Shown here: piece after piece, positions 35,593 to 44,996 of the stretch | Layout: each line of letters starts with the position of its first letter | Numbering within the stretch: position 1 is the first letter of the stretch | Assembly (NCBI GenBank): GCA_030441535.1 | Contig: JAUJFZ010000001.1 | Span: forward strand, 1-64,000 | From: Betaproteobacteria bacterium LSUCC0117 | GTDB taxonomy: Bacteria > Pseudomonadota > Gammaproteobacteria > Burkholderiales > Burkholderiaceae_C | Direction: 5' to 3' | Length of the DNA stretch: 64,000 nucleotides | Translations under genes and position numbers: made by a program | Notes under the pieces: generated by a model | The model's input: only the letters and a program-made list of their open reading frames with translations | What the model was told of the DNA's origin: nothing | The model's database searches: none

Positions 35593-36999
35593 ATGAATAT
35601 TTACCAGTGGCGTATATGGCTAATAGAAAGAAAGCTGCGCACTCTCGGCGGGATAATGGCGAAATATATTTGGATATTTAGCGAAAGATATAAAATTTAT
35701 GATCCGTATAAATTAGCCTGGTTGGTATTTTTGATAATAAGCAGGCCAGCCCACACGTTCTTATTCCTAGCAAATATACATAATAAAAAGCGACGCAAAA
35801 TTTTTTTGCTGATGGATGAGGGTGATAAGCGATTCGAATTATTATCGCTAAAATTAAGAGGGCCTGAGGCTGAGGTATATTGGATGCCGAAGCAGTTATT
35901 AGACTATTGGGCTAAAATACATTTTAATGACTGGTATATATACTATCGCGAGAATCTAGATCCTCAAAAAAGCGATAGGTATGTGAATCCGCTCAAGCGT
36001 TATTGGCATAAAGATAATACTGAAAACCGATCAGAATACTTTGAAAAATGTAAAAAATATATCACTGCCTCGAAAAGCCTATTTTCAATTAACGAAATTA
36101 TTCTTGCAAGTGCCGACGATACAATCAATTTCGAGTTGATAAACGCGTGCAACATCCTAGAGATCAAGACTGTGTTGTGTGAGCGGGAGGGTACTCATAC
36201 GGAAACAGTATCAGAAATACTTGCAACATCCTATATTGAAACAAACCGATTGAATTTGCGTGAAATTTATTGCGCGAATGAAATACATTTAAAGTGTTAT
36301 GAGCAGGCAAGCGACCGGACAACGAAATTAATGTTAATTGGAGAACTAAGATCTGACTATTGGAGATATCGTTCATTTCCTAATAAGATAAATAAGTATA
36401 AGAGCAAATTCAAAAATAAAAAGCTGTTAACATTTCTGGCATTTGGTGAGCGCAATTACATTGAACCGATGTACCACAAAGATTTGATCGGGAACTGGAA
36501 TAATTTACGTGCGGATATAGAAGAAATATTATACGAATTAATAAGGGACAATGAAGATTTGGTTGTTGTGTACAAATTGGGTCATCGAGAAGACTATTTT
36601 AAAGATTCGCTCGATAAGTTCAAAAACTGGAAGAACAGCCGTTTCTTTGATCTAGATAGAGCTGTGGACGCATCAGAATTAATGAACATTTCTAATTGCG
36701 TTATCGGTTTTCAGTCAACAGCAACCGTTGAGGCGCTCTTTTACGACGCGAAGGTTTTGTATCCTTATTGGGCGATCCCAGCTTCCTTAAACCCGGAAAA
36801 GGATATGTTGCCACTTCATAAATACGAGAAAGCATTCGTTGTTTGTCGTTCAAAAGAAAAACTAAAGGAAGAGATCTTAGAAGCATTGGGTAGTAATTTT
36901 TCAATCGAGAACCGGCAACACCGCGACGAGGTCATTAACAAATATTTCTATGAAGCAGGAAACGTAGCTGACCGTCTAGCAAGGGAATTGCTAATTTAA
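35593..36999 (+). CDS. Putative GT-B glycosyl/glycerophospho-transferase
   Basis: A 468-aa protein I cannot assign to a named enzyme. A hydrophobic N-terminal stretch (WLVFLIISRPAHTFLFLA) precedes a Rossmann-like N-domain. The C-terminal half has VVVYKLGHREDYF and GFQSTATVEALFYDAKVLY (from about 372), which resembles the donor-binding part of CDP-glycerol/teichoic-type transferases and other surface-polysaccharide GT-B enzymes. I chose the ATG at 35593 because GGAAG lies 4 bp upstream; the in-frame ATG at 35566 lies inside the preceding gene and has no ribosome-binding site. Confidence 0.55.
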   Translation: MNIYQWRIWLIERKLRTLGGIMAKYIWIFSERYKIYDPYKLAWLVFLIISRPAHTFLFLANIHNKKRRKIFLLMDEGDKRFELLSLKLRGPEAEVYWMPKQLLDYWAKIHFNDWYIYYRENLDPQKSDRYVNPLKRYWHKDNTENRSEYFEKCKKYITASKSLFSINEIILASADDTINFELINACNILEIKTVLCEREGTHTETVSEILATSYIETNRLNLREIYCANEIHLKCYEQASDRTTKLMLIGELRSDYWRYRSFPNKINKYKSKFKNKKLLTFLAFGERNYIEPMYHKDLIGNWNNLRADIEEILYELIRDNEDLVVVYKLGHREDYFKDSLDKFKNWKNSRFFDLDRAVDASELMNISNCVIGFQSTATVEALFYDAKVLYPYWAIPASLNPEKDMLPLHKYEKAFVVCRSKEKLKEEILEALGSNFSIENRQHRDEVINKYFYEAGNVADRLARELLI

Positions 37000-37108
37000 T
37001 ATTGACGAGTGACCTGTTCTCAAATGACGCGAAAACAAAAAAGATAAGATTAACAAAAGTATTTGCATGCGCATGTAGACGCGTAAAACAAATAAAACGG
37101 AGAATGAA

Positions 37109-38296
37109 ATGAAGTATAAACTGACCGAACGAGATATAAAAATTCAAGAGAAGCTTATACGCGATTACGTAAACATTAATCCTTCCAAACTATTCGAAGA
37201 TAATTTAGAAAAATATACATCTCAAATTCAAAATTTCTTGATACAAGGACTAGGAATCCCTCCGCTTTTTTATGAGGGAAAATCCCTTTTAGATTTGGGC
37301 TGTGGGACGGGAGAGACAACTAGAGTGCTGTCGAAATTGGGATGTGATGTTACCGGAATTGATTTTAATGCAGAGGCCATAAAACTAGCAGAAGAACTAT
37401 TTGAGCGCGACAATTTGAAAGCCAGACTTGCCGTTGGTTCAATTTATGCTCTGGATGACATTCCAGATATACAAGCGAAATACGATATAGTTAGCAGTTT
37501 TGGTGTAATCCATCATTTACCTAACCAAAGGGCAGCTCTCAAGGCGCTGGCGGAAAAGGTAAAGGATGGTGGGTTGTTGATCCTAGCGGTTGGAACTGGT
37601 GTTGCAGGCCTTCAGTTTTTACTCATCAAGTGGGCGTGCAGAGCATTTCCTAAAATCGATATTTCAACAGCGGCTAAACTGTTGTTCCCCGAATGGATAC
37701 GGCGATGTTCAGTATTCGGACATAGAAGCGAAGAGTCAGTTATAAACGACAATATCATCAATAGCCAACATGATTACATACCACTTTCACAATTGATTGA
37801 GTTATTGCAGCAAAATGAGATGAACTTATTGGCTACGTTCCCGGAAATTGAGAAACCTTCCGGAGATTCATTAATGAACAATACGCTCGACCGCAACCTA
37901 GACACGTTTAAAACAAGTTTGATGTTTAATGAGGTGCTTTGGTCTATGCATACCCATGATGACGTCGAGAGGTCACCGCAAGGCCAAGACGTCTCCAGCC
38001 TCTACGAAATATTTTTGGGCATACACGATAAAATAAATGGAAATGTTGATGAGTACAAGGCGGGGACGATTACCAATATACCAGATATGTCAGCTATGCC
38101 AAATATAGATAACGATAAATTTTATGACTCAAAGATTAGGATATACCTAACGGAGTTAAAAAATTTTTTAGAAATAATTGATCACGGAGTTGATATTCAC
38201 CGAGTTGCAAAGGCAGTGCAAGATTATGAGATCTTATTCAAGGGTACAGCTGGATTGAATATGAACTACCTTTCATTCTATAAGGAAAAAAAATGA
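37109..38296 (+). CDS. Class I SAM-dependent methyltransferase
   Basis: A 395-aa protein. Residues about 45-170 form a Rossmann methyltransferase with LLDLGCGTGETTRVL near 60, the acidic GIDFNAEAI loop, and SSFGVIHHLPNQ. The following ~220 residues are not recognised and may hold substrate-binding parts. GGAGAA precedes the start. It follows a 109-bp AT-rich gap and overlaps the next gene by 4 bp (ATGA). It is probably an O- or N-methyltransferase acting on a sugar of the repeat unit. Confidence 0.75.
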   Translation: MKYKLTERDIKIQEKLIRDYVNINPSKLFEDNLEKYTSQIQNFLIQGLGIPPLFYEGKSLLDLGCGTGETTRVLSKLGCDVTGIDFNAEAIKLAEELFERDNLKARLAVGSIYALDDIPDIQAKYDIVSSFGVIHHLPNQRAALKALAEKVKDGGLLILAVGTGVAGLQFLLIKWACRAFPKIDISTAAKLLFPEWIRRCSVFGHRSEESVINDNIINSQHDYIPLSQLIELLQQNEMNLLATFPEIEKPSGDSLMNNTLDRNLDTFKTSLMFNEVLWSMHTHDDVERSPQGQDVSSLYEIFLGIHDKINGNVDEYKAGTITNIPDMSAMPNIDNDKFYDSKIRIYLTELKNFLEIIDHGVDIHRVAKAVQDYEILFKGTAGLNMNYLSFYKEKK

Positions 38297-39108
38297 ATCA
38301 TAATATTGATGAAATCAAACGTCATTACGTAGAGCATGGATGGGTATTGGTAAAAAACCTATTTCCAAGAAAGGCGACCGATGAGTTTAAAAATTCAGCT
38401 GAAGCGCTTCTACTGGCATTCTTGAGGAAGGCAGGCGGCGATACAAAAATAGATAAGCATGATGTACTCGATTTCGGCTATCCCTGGCTTAAAAAGATGA
38501 ACCCACAAATTGCCTCACAGTTTTATGATGCTCTCTGGGGGACATCGAGTTTTATACGTTTGACAGCTCTTAGTGACTTCACTGAAATAATTGCATCCCT
38601 CCTCAACATAGATGAATCTCAGATATATTCACCTCTCCTTAGATGTCGGCTAGATCCACCCATGGATCAATCGAGAACTTACGGTTGGCATCAGGAGATC
38701 TTCTATACCATTCCGAACTCCAACTATTTACAGACATGGGCACCATTGGTGAATGATATACCGACAAGCGTTGGTGCGCTTCACGTACTTGATCGGTCTC
38801 ATCGCGGTGGCATTGCGAAGCAATCCTGGAATGAGGTTGAGGGCAAACCATTACAGATATTAGTCGACCAAGAAATTGTAAGGAAGTATGAAGATATCGT
38901 TATTGAGACGGAGGTTGGAGATATGCTATTTTTTGATAAACACACTATTCATGCGAGCGGGAGTAATACCTCTAAAAAGACGCGTTACAGTTTTGTGGGA
39001 ATGTATCATGACGCATGCGCTAAAGAGTTTAAAACTCCTATTTTCCCACTGTGGCAATTTAGGGACAAGAGTGCGAGACAATACTTTGAAGAACATAGCG
39101 AAGGATAG
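38293..39108 (+). CDS. Phytanoyl-CoA dioxygenase (PhyH) family oxygenase
   Basis: A 271-aa cupin-fold protein. Its Fe(II) ligands are read as YGWHQE (H133, E135) and TIHASGSNTS (H220), and the Arg in KKTRYSF would bind 2-oxoglutarate. The first motif is HxE rather than HxD. GALHVLDRSHRGG is typical of PhyH proteins. Such enzymes hydroxylate small molecules. Given the ulosonate genes beside it, a sugar-hydroxylating role like that of Kdo 3-hydroxylase is possible but unproven. Confidence 0.72.
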   Translation: MNHNIDEIKRHYVEHGWVLVKNLFPRKATDEFKNSAEALLLAFLRKAGGDTKIDKHDVLDFGYPWLKKMNPQIASQFYDALWGTSSFIRLTALSDFTEIIASLLNIDESQIYSPLLRCRLDPPMDQSRTYGWHQEIFYTIPNSNYLQTWAPLVNDIPTSVGALHVLDRSHRGGIAKQSWNEVEGKPLQILVDQEIVRKYEDIVIETEVGDMLFFDKHTIHASGSNTSKKTRYSFVGMYHDACAKEFKTPIFPLWQFRDKSARQYFEEHSEG

Positions 39109-39200
39109 AATAGAAGCGATTTAACAACAAAGTGAGTATCGTGAGCTGATGTGTATTATAAATTTCGGTCAAAGCCGAAAAATAAAAAGAGGCGACGTTG

Positions 39201-40061
39201 ATGCGTAAAATTATTTATTCAATTAAGGATTCCCTGAGTGGGATTCTAAGTTATTTATCAATTAGGAGTATTATTAATTACAGCGTGGGAAAGGGTAGGA
39301 ATATAAGATATACTGAAAAAGAAGCTCGGCAAAATTTCAAAAAGCACGGACTAGATCCGACGGATTCAGAGGTTTTTCATCAATTCAAAACGAACGGATT
39401 TGTAAAAATACCTGCTTTAGATGCCGAAATGGTAACGAGGCTACGGACACTCATAGAAGAGAATGGGATTTATTCATTTCTTGGGAATACGTCTCGATTG
39501 ATAGACGACCCTCTTTTCCGAGGTGTTAAACCCGACTATAAGTCATTAGACGTCACCGCTGTTTTGGACGAAGACTCTCTAGTGAAACTCATCCCTCAAA
39601 ACATTAAGGCTATAGCTGAGTCACATTTAAATATGTCACTAGGTATTAACTTTGTTAGTGTTTACAAGACGTTTGCAAGAAATCTATCAACTTACCCGCG
39701 ATCTGGCGACTACGTATCCTTTGCTTGGCATTTTGATAACTCAGGGTATAAATCTATCAAATTAATGTATCTACTAACAGATGTGCAAGATATATACGAT
39801 GGTCCACTCGAACTCAAAACCTCCGGCAAACGATATCGCACGTTGTTGCCTGGATTGGGAAACAGTAGATTGTATTTTCTAGATGTCACTGACCCGAGTT
39901 CAGTCATTCAATTCACTGGCTCAGCAGGTTCTGGAGCAATGTTCGATCCCGCTTGTGGTCATCGCGGCGGAAGCTCAGTAAAGAATGACCGAACAGTTGT
40001 TGTTATCGAGCTAGCTCCTGCGTCAATAAACAAGCAGAAGAAACAATGTGGCGCTATCTAA
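39201..40061 (+). CDS. Second PhyH-like Fe(II)/2-oxoglutarate oxygenase
   Basis: A 286-aa protein, only weakly similar to its neighbour. FKTNGFVKIPALDAEMV matches the start of PhyH-like domains. The candidate iron ligands are H177 and D179 in FAWHFDNSG and H254 in CGHRGGS, with an Arg before TVVVIEL for the cosubstrate. The N-terminal 60 residues are basic and hydrophobic, and may associate with the membrane. I prefer the ATG at 39201 over the TTG directly before it because AGAGG lies upstream. Confidence 0.6.
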   Translation: MRKIIYSIKDSLSGILSYLSIRSIINYSVGKGRNIRYTEKEARQNFKKHGLDPTDSEVFHQFKTNGFVKIPALDAEMVTRLRTLIEENGIYSFLGNTSRLIDDPLFRGVKPDYKSLDVTAVLDEDSLVKLIPQNIKAIAESHLNMSLGINFVSVYKTFARNLSTYPRSGDYVSFAWHFDNSGYKSIKLMYLLTDVQDIYDGPLELKTSGKRYRTLLPGLGNSRLYFLDVTDPSSVIQFTGSAGSGAMFDPACGHRGGSSVKNDRTVVVIELAPASINKQKKQCGAI

Positions 40062-40125
40062 TTCGTAAAGATAGTATATCCAACTATCTCTTTTAGAATG
40101 CTTAACAAACAAGAGGTTGAGATAT

Positions 40126-41148
40126 ATGAATAACAAGGCATACGTTCGGATAATCGCAGAAATTGGCGTGAATCACAATGGGAAGTATACTAACGCGATA
40201 AAATTAATAGAAGAAGCTAAAGACTCCGGAGCAGATGCTGTCAAGTTTCAAACTTATAAGACTGAGAGGTTGGCGTCGGCTCGGACACCAAAAGTCGCCT
40301 ATCAGCTTCGAGACACTCAAAATACGCATTTTGATATGTTGAAGCAGTTAGAGCTAACCGAAAAAGATCATTACAAATTAAAGAGGCGATGCGACGATCT
40401 TGAACTTGAATTTATTTCAACCCCATACGACGCTGAGTCTGCCAGATTTTTAATTACGGAGCTGGAGATAAAGACAATCAAAACTGCTTCAGCAAACTTA
40501 GATGACGTCTTCCTACACGAATATTTATCGGAAGTGCGTAATCTAGATTTACTGATCGCAACAGGGATGTCGTCGATAGAAGACGTCGAAGCCACCTTAA
40601 AATACTATGAAGAGGACGGAGTCGGCACCGATATAACTTTACTACATTGTGTTTCCGCATATCCATGTTCATTTGAATCTATAAATCTTTCCGCTATGAT
40701 TCAAATGAGGAACGCTTTCGCAAGAAAAGTTGGTTACTCAGATCATTCAATGGACAGCGCTGCCGCTATGCTTTCGGTTGCACTGGGTGCAACCACGATC
40801 GAACGTCATTTTACATTAGATAAAGGAGCGCCCGGCCCAGACCACTTTGCATCATCGGAACCCGCCGAGTTCAAAAAATATGTCGATGATATTCGGAAAT
40901 GCTCCATCATTCTGGGTGGTGGCGTAAAAGAAATGATGCCCGAAGAAATTGAAATGCATAGTATCTCAAAGAAGAGTGTTGCCGTGTCTCGGGATAAAAT
41001 CGCCGGTTCTACCATCGAGGCCTCCGACCTTATCCTACTAAGGCCAAATATAGGAATAAGTGCAAGAGATGTGCATTCAATAGTCGGGCGGAAAGTTAAA
41101 CAAAATATTAGTAGATATAATCATATTACCTACGAAGATTTGGAATAA
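40126..41148 (+). CDS. NeuB/LegI-type nonulosonate synthase
   Basis: A 340-aa phosphoenolpyruvate-dependent sugar-acid synthase. AEIGVNHNGKYTNAIKL, KFQTYKTERLA and FISTPYDAESARFL form the barrel, LHCVSAYPCSFESINL follows, and a SAF domain ends the protein. KGAPGPDHFASSEPAEF marks the NeuB/LegI subtype, unlike the PseI at 32271. The substrate would be a 6-carbon ManNAc-like sugar. It begins a second ulosonate block. The start at 40126 gives better spacing to AAGAGG than an in-frame TTG at 40117. Confidence 0.88.
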   Translation: MNNKAYVRIIAEIGVNHNGKYTNAIKLIEEAKDSGADAVKFQTYKTERLASARTPKVAYQLRDTQNTHFDMLKQLELTEKDHYKLKRRCDDLELEFISTPYDAESARFLITELEIKTIKTASANLDDVFLHEYLSEVRNLDLLIATGMSSIEDVEATLKYYEEDGVGTDITLLHCVSAYPCSFESINLSAMIQMRNAFARKVGYSDHSMDSAAAMLSVALGATTIERHFTLDKGAPGPDHFASSEPAEFKKYVDDIRKCSIILGGGVKEMMPEEIEMHSISKKSVAVSRDKIAGSTIEASDLILLRPNIGISARDVHSIVGRKVKQNISRYNHITYEDLE

Positions 41149-41152
41149 TAGT

Positions 41153-41791
41153 GTGTATTATATAATTGGAGCTGGTGGACACGCGAGAAGCATACTTGGA
41201 ATACTAGAAAGCACGCTAGCGAGTTCTGATGTAAGATTAGTCGACTACAAAAATTCACAGTCAGCATCAGTTGCAGAATGTAAACATGGAGTTCATGTTT
41301 TAAACATGTCGTTAAATGATCTTTTTGCAGGAAAAGATGACGATATATCATGTATTTTAGGAATAGGAGAGTTAAGAGAGAGGCTTAGGATAATTATTGC
41401 AATTAAACAAAATGCGCTTCATTTTCCTACTGTAATTAGTGACACGGCTAAAATTTCTTTAGGAGCAAAAGTGTCTAGGTTGGGAACAGTTGTTCATGAT
41501 AGAGTTTTTATAGGAGTTGGCGCCTCAATTGGCGCATTTTCGATAATAAATACCGGCGCGATCGTGGAACATAATGTTGTGGTTGGACGTAACACGCATA
41601 TTGCCCCTGGTTCAGTGTTAACTGGCGGTTGTACCGTCGGCGATAACGTTTTCGTCGGCGCTGGCGCCATTTTAACAAACTCCGCCAATATACCGAGTGG
41701 TTGCGTGATTGGTGCTGGGGCTGTAGTCACGCGCAGCCTCTTGCAGAATGATAGTACATATATAGGTGTCCCAGCGAAGCTGAGAGATTAA
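41153..41791 (+). CDS. NeuD/PglD-type sugar O/N-acetyltransferase
   Basis: A 212-aa protein. The N-terminal YYIIGAGGHARSILGIL is the PglD-N Rossmann-like part that holds the substrate. The rest is a left-handed beta-helix of hexapeptide repeats (VSRLGTVVHDRVFIGVGASIG, VVGRNTHIAPGS), ending in VPAKLRD, and binds acetyl-CoA. In legionaminate and bacillosamine routes such an enzyme (LegH/PglD) acetylates the C4 amine made by a DegT aminotransferase. Such an enzyme is encoded two genes downstream. The start codon is GTG. Confidence 0.85.
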   Translation: MYYIIGAGGHARSILGILESTLASSDVRLVDYKNSQSASVAECKHGVHVLNMSLNDLFAGKDDDISCILGIGELRERLRIIIAIKQNALHFPTVISDTAKISLGAKVSRLGTVVHDRVFIGVGASIGAFSIINTGAIVEHNVVVGRNTHIAPGSVLTGGCTVGDNVFVGAGAILTNSANIPSGCVIGAGAVVTRSLLQNDSTYIGVPAKLRD

Positions 41792-41796
41792 ATGTA

Positions 41797-42654
41797 ATGA
41801 AAAGAGTATTTATCTCAACAGGTGGGTTTCATAATAAAACAGGTTATGAAGCCGCTAAATACTTATTGGCCCATGATATAGATTCAATTGAATTGAGTGG
41901 GGGCATGTATTCGAAAGCTGTCGAAGATGAGCTGATTATTCTGAATGATATCGCTAATATACAAATTCACAATTATTTTCCAACGCCAGCATATCCCTTT
42001 GTTATAAATATAGCGAGTGCTAATCCAAGTCTTCGCTCTAAATCGATTGCACATATTAAAAATGCAATCGTACATGCGTCGAAAATTAAGAACATGCGAT
42101 ATTCGTTCCACGCTGGCTTCAGAGTGGATCCAACTATACAAGAGATTGGGGGTAGACCGACCTATTCTAAGATGGTTAACAAGGCGAACGCATTAGCTAT
42201 TTTTCAAGATAGCGTCTTAGAAATCACGGAGCATGCCGATAAGTTGGGGGTCGAAATCCTAATCGAAAATAATGTTTGCAACCAAAAAGCACTAGATATT
42301 TTCGGCGAAGTACCCTACCTCTTGTGTGCGCCTGATGAAATCGAATCATTTTTCGCCGACTCTCGGAATAAGAAGGTGTCGCTTCTGATGGACGTAGCTC
42401 ACTTAAAAGTTAGTAGTACCGTGCTTAACTTTCCAAAACAGGAGGCACTTGAAAATTTATCAAATACTATATCAGCATATCATTTCAGTGACAATGATGG
42501 TACAGAGGATTCGAATAATGCCTTTAGCATGGATTCGTGGTTTTGCCCATATATAAAAAGTAGTTGCGATTTCGTAACAATTGAAGTTTACACTGAGGAA
42601 GTCGAGATACTAAAGGAGCAGATGGTGATCGCAGACAGGATATTGCATGGATAG
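41797..42654 (+). CDS. Sugar phosphate isomerase/epimerase-like TIM barrel
   Basis: A 285-aa protein of the xylose-isomerase-like/AP-endonuclease-2 superfamily. The expected divalent-metal ligands are visible in order: Glu in LIENNVCN, Asp in LMDVAHLK, His in AYHFSDNDG and Glu in FVTIEVYTEE. These barrels epimerise or isomerise keto sugars. In this block it could supply the C2 epimerisation normally done by NeuC/LegG, which is missing; that is inference. It overlaps the next gene by 8 bp. Confidence 0.72.
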   Translation: MKRVFISTGGFHNKTGYEAAKYLLAHDIDSIELSGGMYSKAVEDELIILNDIANIQIHNYFPTPAYPFVINIASANPSLRSKSIAHIKNAIVHASKIKNMRYSFHAGFRVDPTIQEIGGRPTYSKMVNKANALAIFQDSVLEITEHADKLGVEILIENNVCNQKALDIFGEVPYLLCAPDEIESFFADSRNKKVSLLMDVAHLKVSSTVLNFPKQEALENLSNTISAYHFSDNDGTEDSNNAFSMDSWFCPYIKSSCDFVTIEVYTEEVEILKEQMVIADRILHG

Positions 42655-44092
42655 ATACAAGGTTTCTAGTAGATGCTCTATAAAAGAGGCTATGATTTGT
42701 ATAGAGCATAATTCGAGTGGTGCTTGCGCAGTGCATGACGAGATGAACAAAATCATCGCTGTAGTCACTGATGGAGACATCAGACGCGCGCTTATCGCCG
42801 GTTCAACGATGTCGGACTCTGTAATGTGTGCCGCAAATCAAACATTCATCTCTGTAAAAGAGTCTGATAGTATCGAAGAAAGCATAATCGCAGCCGCAAA
42901 AGGACTAAACTTTATACCGAAAGTGTCAAGTAGCGGGGAATTAATTGACGTTATCTCTATAAAAAGAGAAACGACATTTCCAATTTCAAATATATTTTTT
43001 AAAGGCAACGAAATTCAATATGTTAATGATTGCCTAAGGAGTGGTTGGATATCATCACAAGGAAAATACGTTAAGGCGTTCGAAGAGAATTTCGCAGAAT
43101 GGGTGGGTTCGAGACATGCCTTAGCGGTTTCAAACGGGACCGTTGCAATCCAACTAGCGTTAGTCGCGTGCGGTATAAAACCAGGGGACAGAGTAATTGT
43201 CCCAGATTTCACTTTCGCAGCAACAATAAATGCCGTGTTGGCAGTAGGTGCTGTTCCTGTGATAGTGCCAGTTGAGGAGGTATCTTTAGGTATTGATACT
43301 GATGCCCTTGACTTGAATATACTTAATCAGGCATCGGCGATGATCGCAGTGCACATATATGGGATGCCATGCAACATAATAGCTCTCGAAAAAATATGCA
43401 AAAGACACAATATTGTACTTATTGAAGACTGTGCAGAAGCCCTAGGCACAAAAGTTGAGGGTAGACATGTAGGCACTTTTGGACACGCAGCGACTTTTAG
43501 TTTTTTCGGCAACAAAACAATCACAACAGGCGAAGGAGGGATGATTATCTTTAATGAAAGCATAGCTTATGATCTCGCATCTATACTTCGAGATCATGGC
43601 ATGTCCAAGGAAAAGAAATACATTCATTTATATGCCGGATATAATTATAGGATGACAAATATCCAGGCTGCGATCGGTGTAGCTCAGTTAGAGAATATTG
43701 AATACTATATCGAGCAAAAGATCAGGATTGCCCACTTATATAATAAATTTTTGTCTGGAGAGTCTAGGGATATACAGCTTCCCATCGATCGAACCTGTGA
43801 GAGAAATTCGCACTGGCTGTATGCGCTACGTTTAAGAGGTGGGCTGGTTGAAAAAAGGGATGAAATTATCGACATCTTACAAAGGATAGGGGTTCAATCG
43901 CGACCTTACTTCTTCCCACTTTGTAAAATGGATCCCTATAAAGCTTATTCTCTGGATTCTTTAGAGTATTCGACAGAAAATATTTCGTTATCAGGGCTTT
44001 GCTTACCAACATATCCACAGCTCGAGGAAAATGAAATAGAATATATAGCTAGAAACTTATTGGGTGCTATCGCAACTGTTAAAGGAAGGTGA
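42647..44092 (+). CDS. CBS-domain / DegT aminotransferase fusion
   Basis: A 481-aa protein. Residues 1 to about 118 hold a CBS pair (SIKEAMICIEHN, AVVTDGDIRRALIAG), which usually binds adenine nucleotides and regulates the attached enzyme. Residues about 120-481 are a DegT/DnrJ/EryC1 PLP aminotransferase with IVPDFTFAATINAVL and the PLP lysine K290 in FFGNKTITTGEGG, most like LegC/PglE. In Campylobacter legionaminate synthesis CBS domains occur on the nucleotidyltransferase PtmE, not the aminotransferase, so this fusion is unusual. Confidence 0.83.
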   Translation: MDRYKVSSRCSIKEAMICIEHNSSGACAVHDEMNKIIAVVTDGDIRRALIAGSTMSDSVMCAANQTFISVKESDSIEESIIAAAKGLNFIPKVSSSGELIDVISIKRETTFPISNIFFKGNEIQYVNDCLRSGWISSQGKYVKAFEENFAEWVGSRHALAVSNGTVAIQLALVACGIKPGDRVIVPDFTFAATINAVLAVGAVPVIVPVEEVSLGIDTDALDLNILNQASAMIAVHIYGMPCNIIALEKICKRHNIVLIEDCAEALGTKVEGRHVGTFGHAATFSFFGNKTITTGEGGMIIFNESIAYDLASILRDHGMSKEKKYIHLYAGYNYRMTNIQAAIGVAQLENIEYYIEQKIRIAHLYNKFLSGESRDIQLPIDRTCERNSHWLYALRLRGGLVEKRDEIIDILQRIGVQSRPYFFPLCKMDPYKAYSLDSLEYSTENISLSGLCLPTYPQLEENEIEYIARNLLGAIATVKGR

Positions 44093-44994
44093 TGCGTGCA
44101 CTAGTTATAGGATATGGATCGGCTGGTCGGCGCCATATTGAGATTTTAGATCGCTTGGGTTACCAAGTATCGATAGTGTCAAATCACGCCACGGGAGACC
44201 GAAAATTTAGTGTTTTTAAAGACATATCGGATGCTTATGCTCGTGCAGAGTATGCCTTGTGCATTATTGCAAGTGTAACTAGCGAGCATATTGAACACTT
44301 TCGTGAGGTTCTAAAAAACTCCTCGAAAACAAAAATTTGCATCGAAAAACCGTTATGCAGTGTTATTAGTGATCTGAAAGGTCTAAATTTCAGAAATCAA
44401 GTATATGTTGGATACAACATGCGTTTTTTAAGCGGCATAGCGATCATCAAACGTAATTTAGAAAACGAGCGGGTCATTCGAGCCGCGTTCGTAGTTTCGA
44501 CGTACCTTCCTAATTGGCGCACGAACCGAACATATCAAAAAGGGTATTCTACTAGGAAAGAACTTGGCGGCGGAGTACTGCGAGAATTAAGTCATGAAAT
44601 TGATTTAATTCATTATATTTTAGGAACTCCGAAGGTCGTGTATAGTAGGGTATATAACTCCGGCGTACTTTGTGGTGATGCGGAAGATGGTTGTGATGTA
44701 TTGCTAGAATCTGGTCAGTGCTCCTATATTTCATTATCGTTAAATTATCACTCGAAAAATTCCATGCGATATATCCAAATAGATACAGAAAAACACTCTT
44801 ATTATTATGATATATTGAGTTCCCGGCTTACTGTTGATGGTGTTGAAGTGAGTGAATGTAACAGTATGACGGAGAGTTATGTAGAAATGCACCGGTCCAT
44901 TTTGGTAAAAGATGAAAGCGTCGTGGCGTCATATGAGGATGGACTAAATGTGGTGCGTTGTATCGAGCAAGTCGAAGCTCGTGCCGAAGGATAA
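44092..44994 (+). CDS. Gfo/Idh/MocA family sugar oxidoreductase
   Basis: A 300-aa NAD(P)-dependent oxidoreductase. VIGYGSAGRRHIEIL binds the cofactor, IEKPLCS near 84 holds the Glu-Lys-Pro motif, and LGGGVLRELSHEIDLIHYILG carries the active-site His-x-x-Asp pair. These enzymes oxidise or reduce a hydroxyl or keto group of a (nucleotide) sugar. AAGGAAGG lies upstream and the ATG overlaps the previous stop. Its substrate here is unknown. It is not part of any standard nonulosonate route. Confidence 0.8.
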   Translation: MRALVIGYGSAGRRHIEILDRLGYQVSIVSNHATGDRKFSVFKDISDAYARAEYALCIIASVTSEHIEHFREVLKNSSKTKICIEKPLCSVISDLKGLNFRNQVYVGYNMRFLSGIAIIKRNLENERVIRAAFVVSTYLPNWRTNRTYQKGYSTRKELGGGVLRELSHEIDLIHYILGTPKVVYSRVYNSGVLCGDAEDGCDVLLESGQCSYISLSLNYHSKNSMRYIQIDTEKHSYYYDILSSRLTVDGVEVSECNSMTESYVEMHRSILVKDESVVASYEDGLNVVRCIEQVEARAEG

Positions 44995-44996
44995 AA

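Noticed and set aside
38286..38293. A8 run at the methyltransferase-oxygenase junction as a phase-variation tract
   Set aside because: Short A-runs are frequent in this AT-rich island, and slippage here would only alter the last residues of the first protein.
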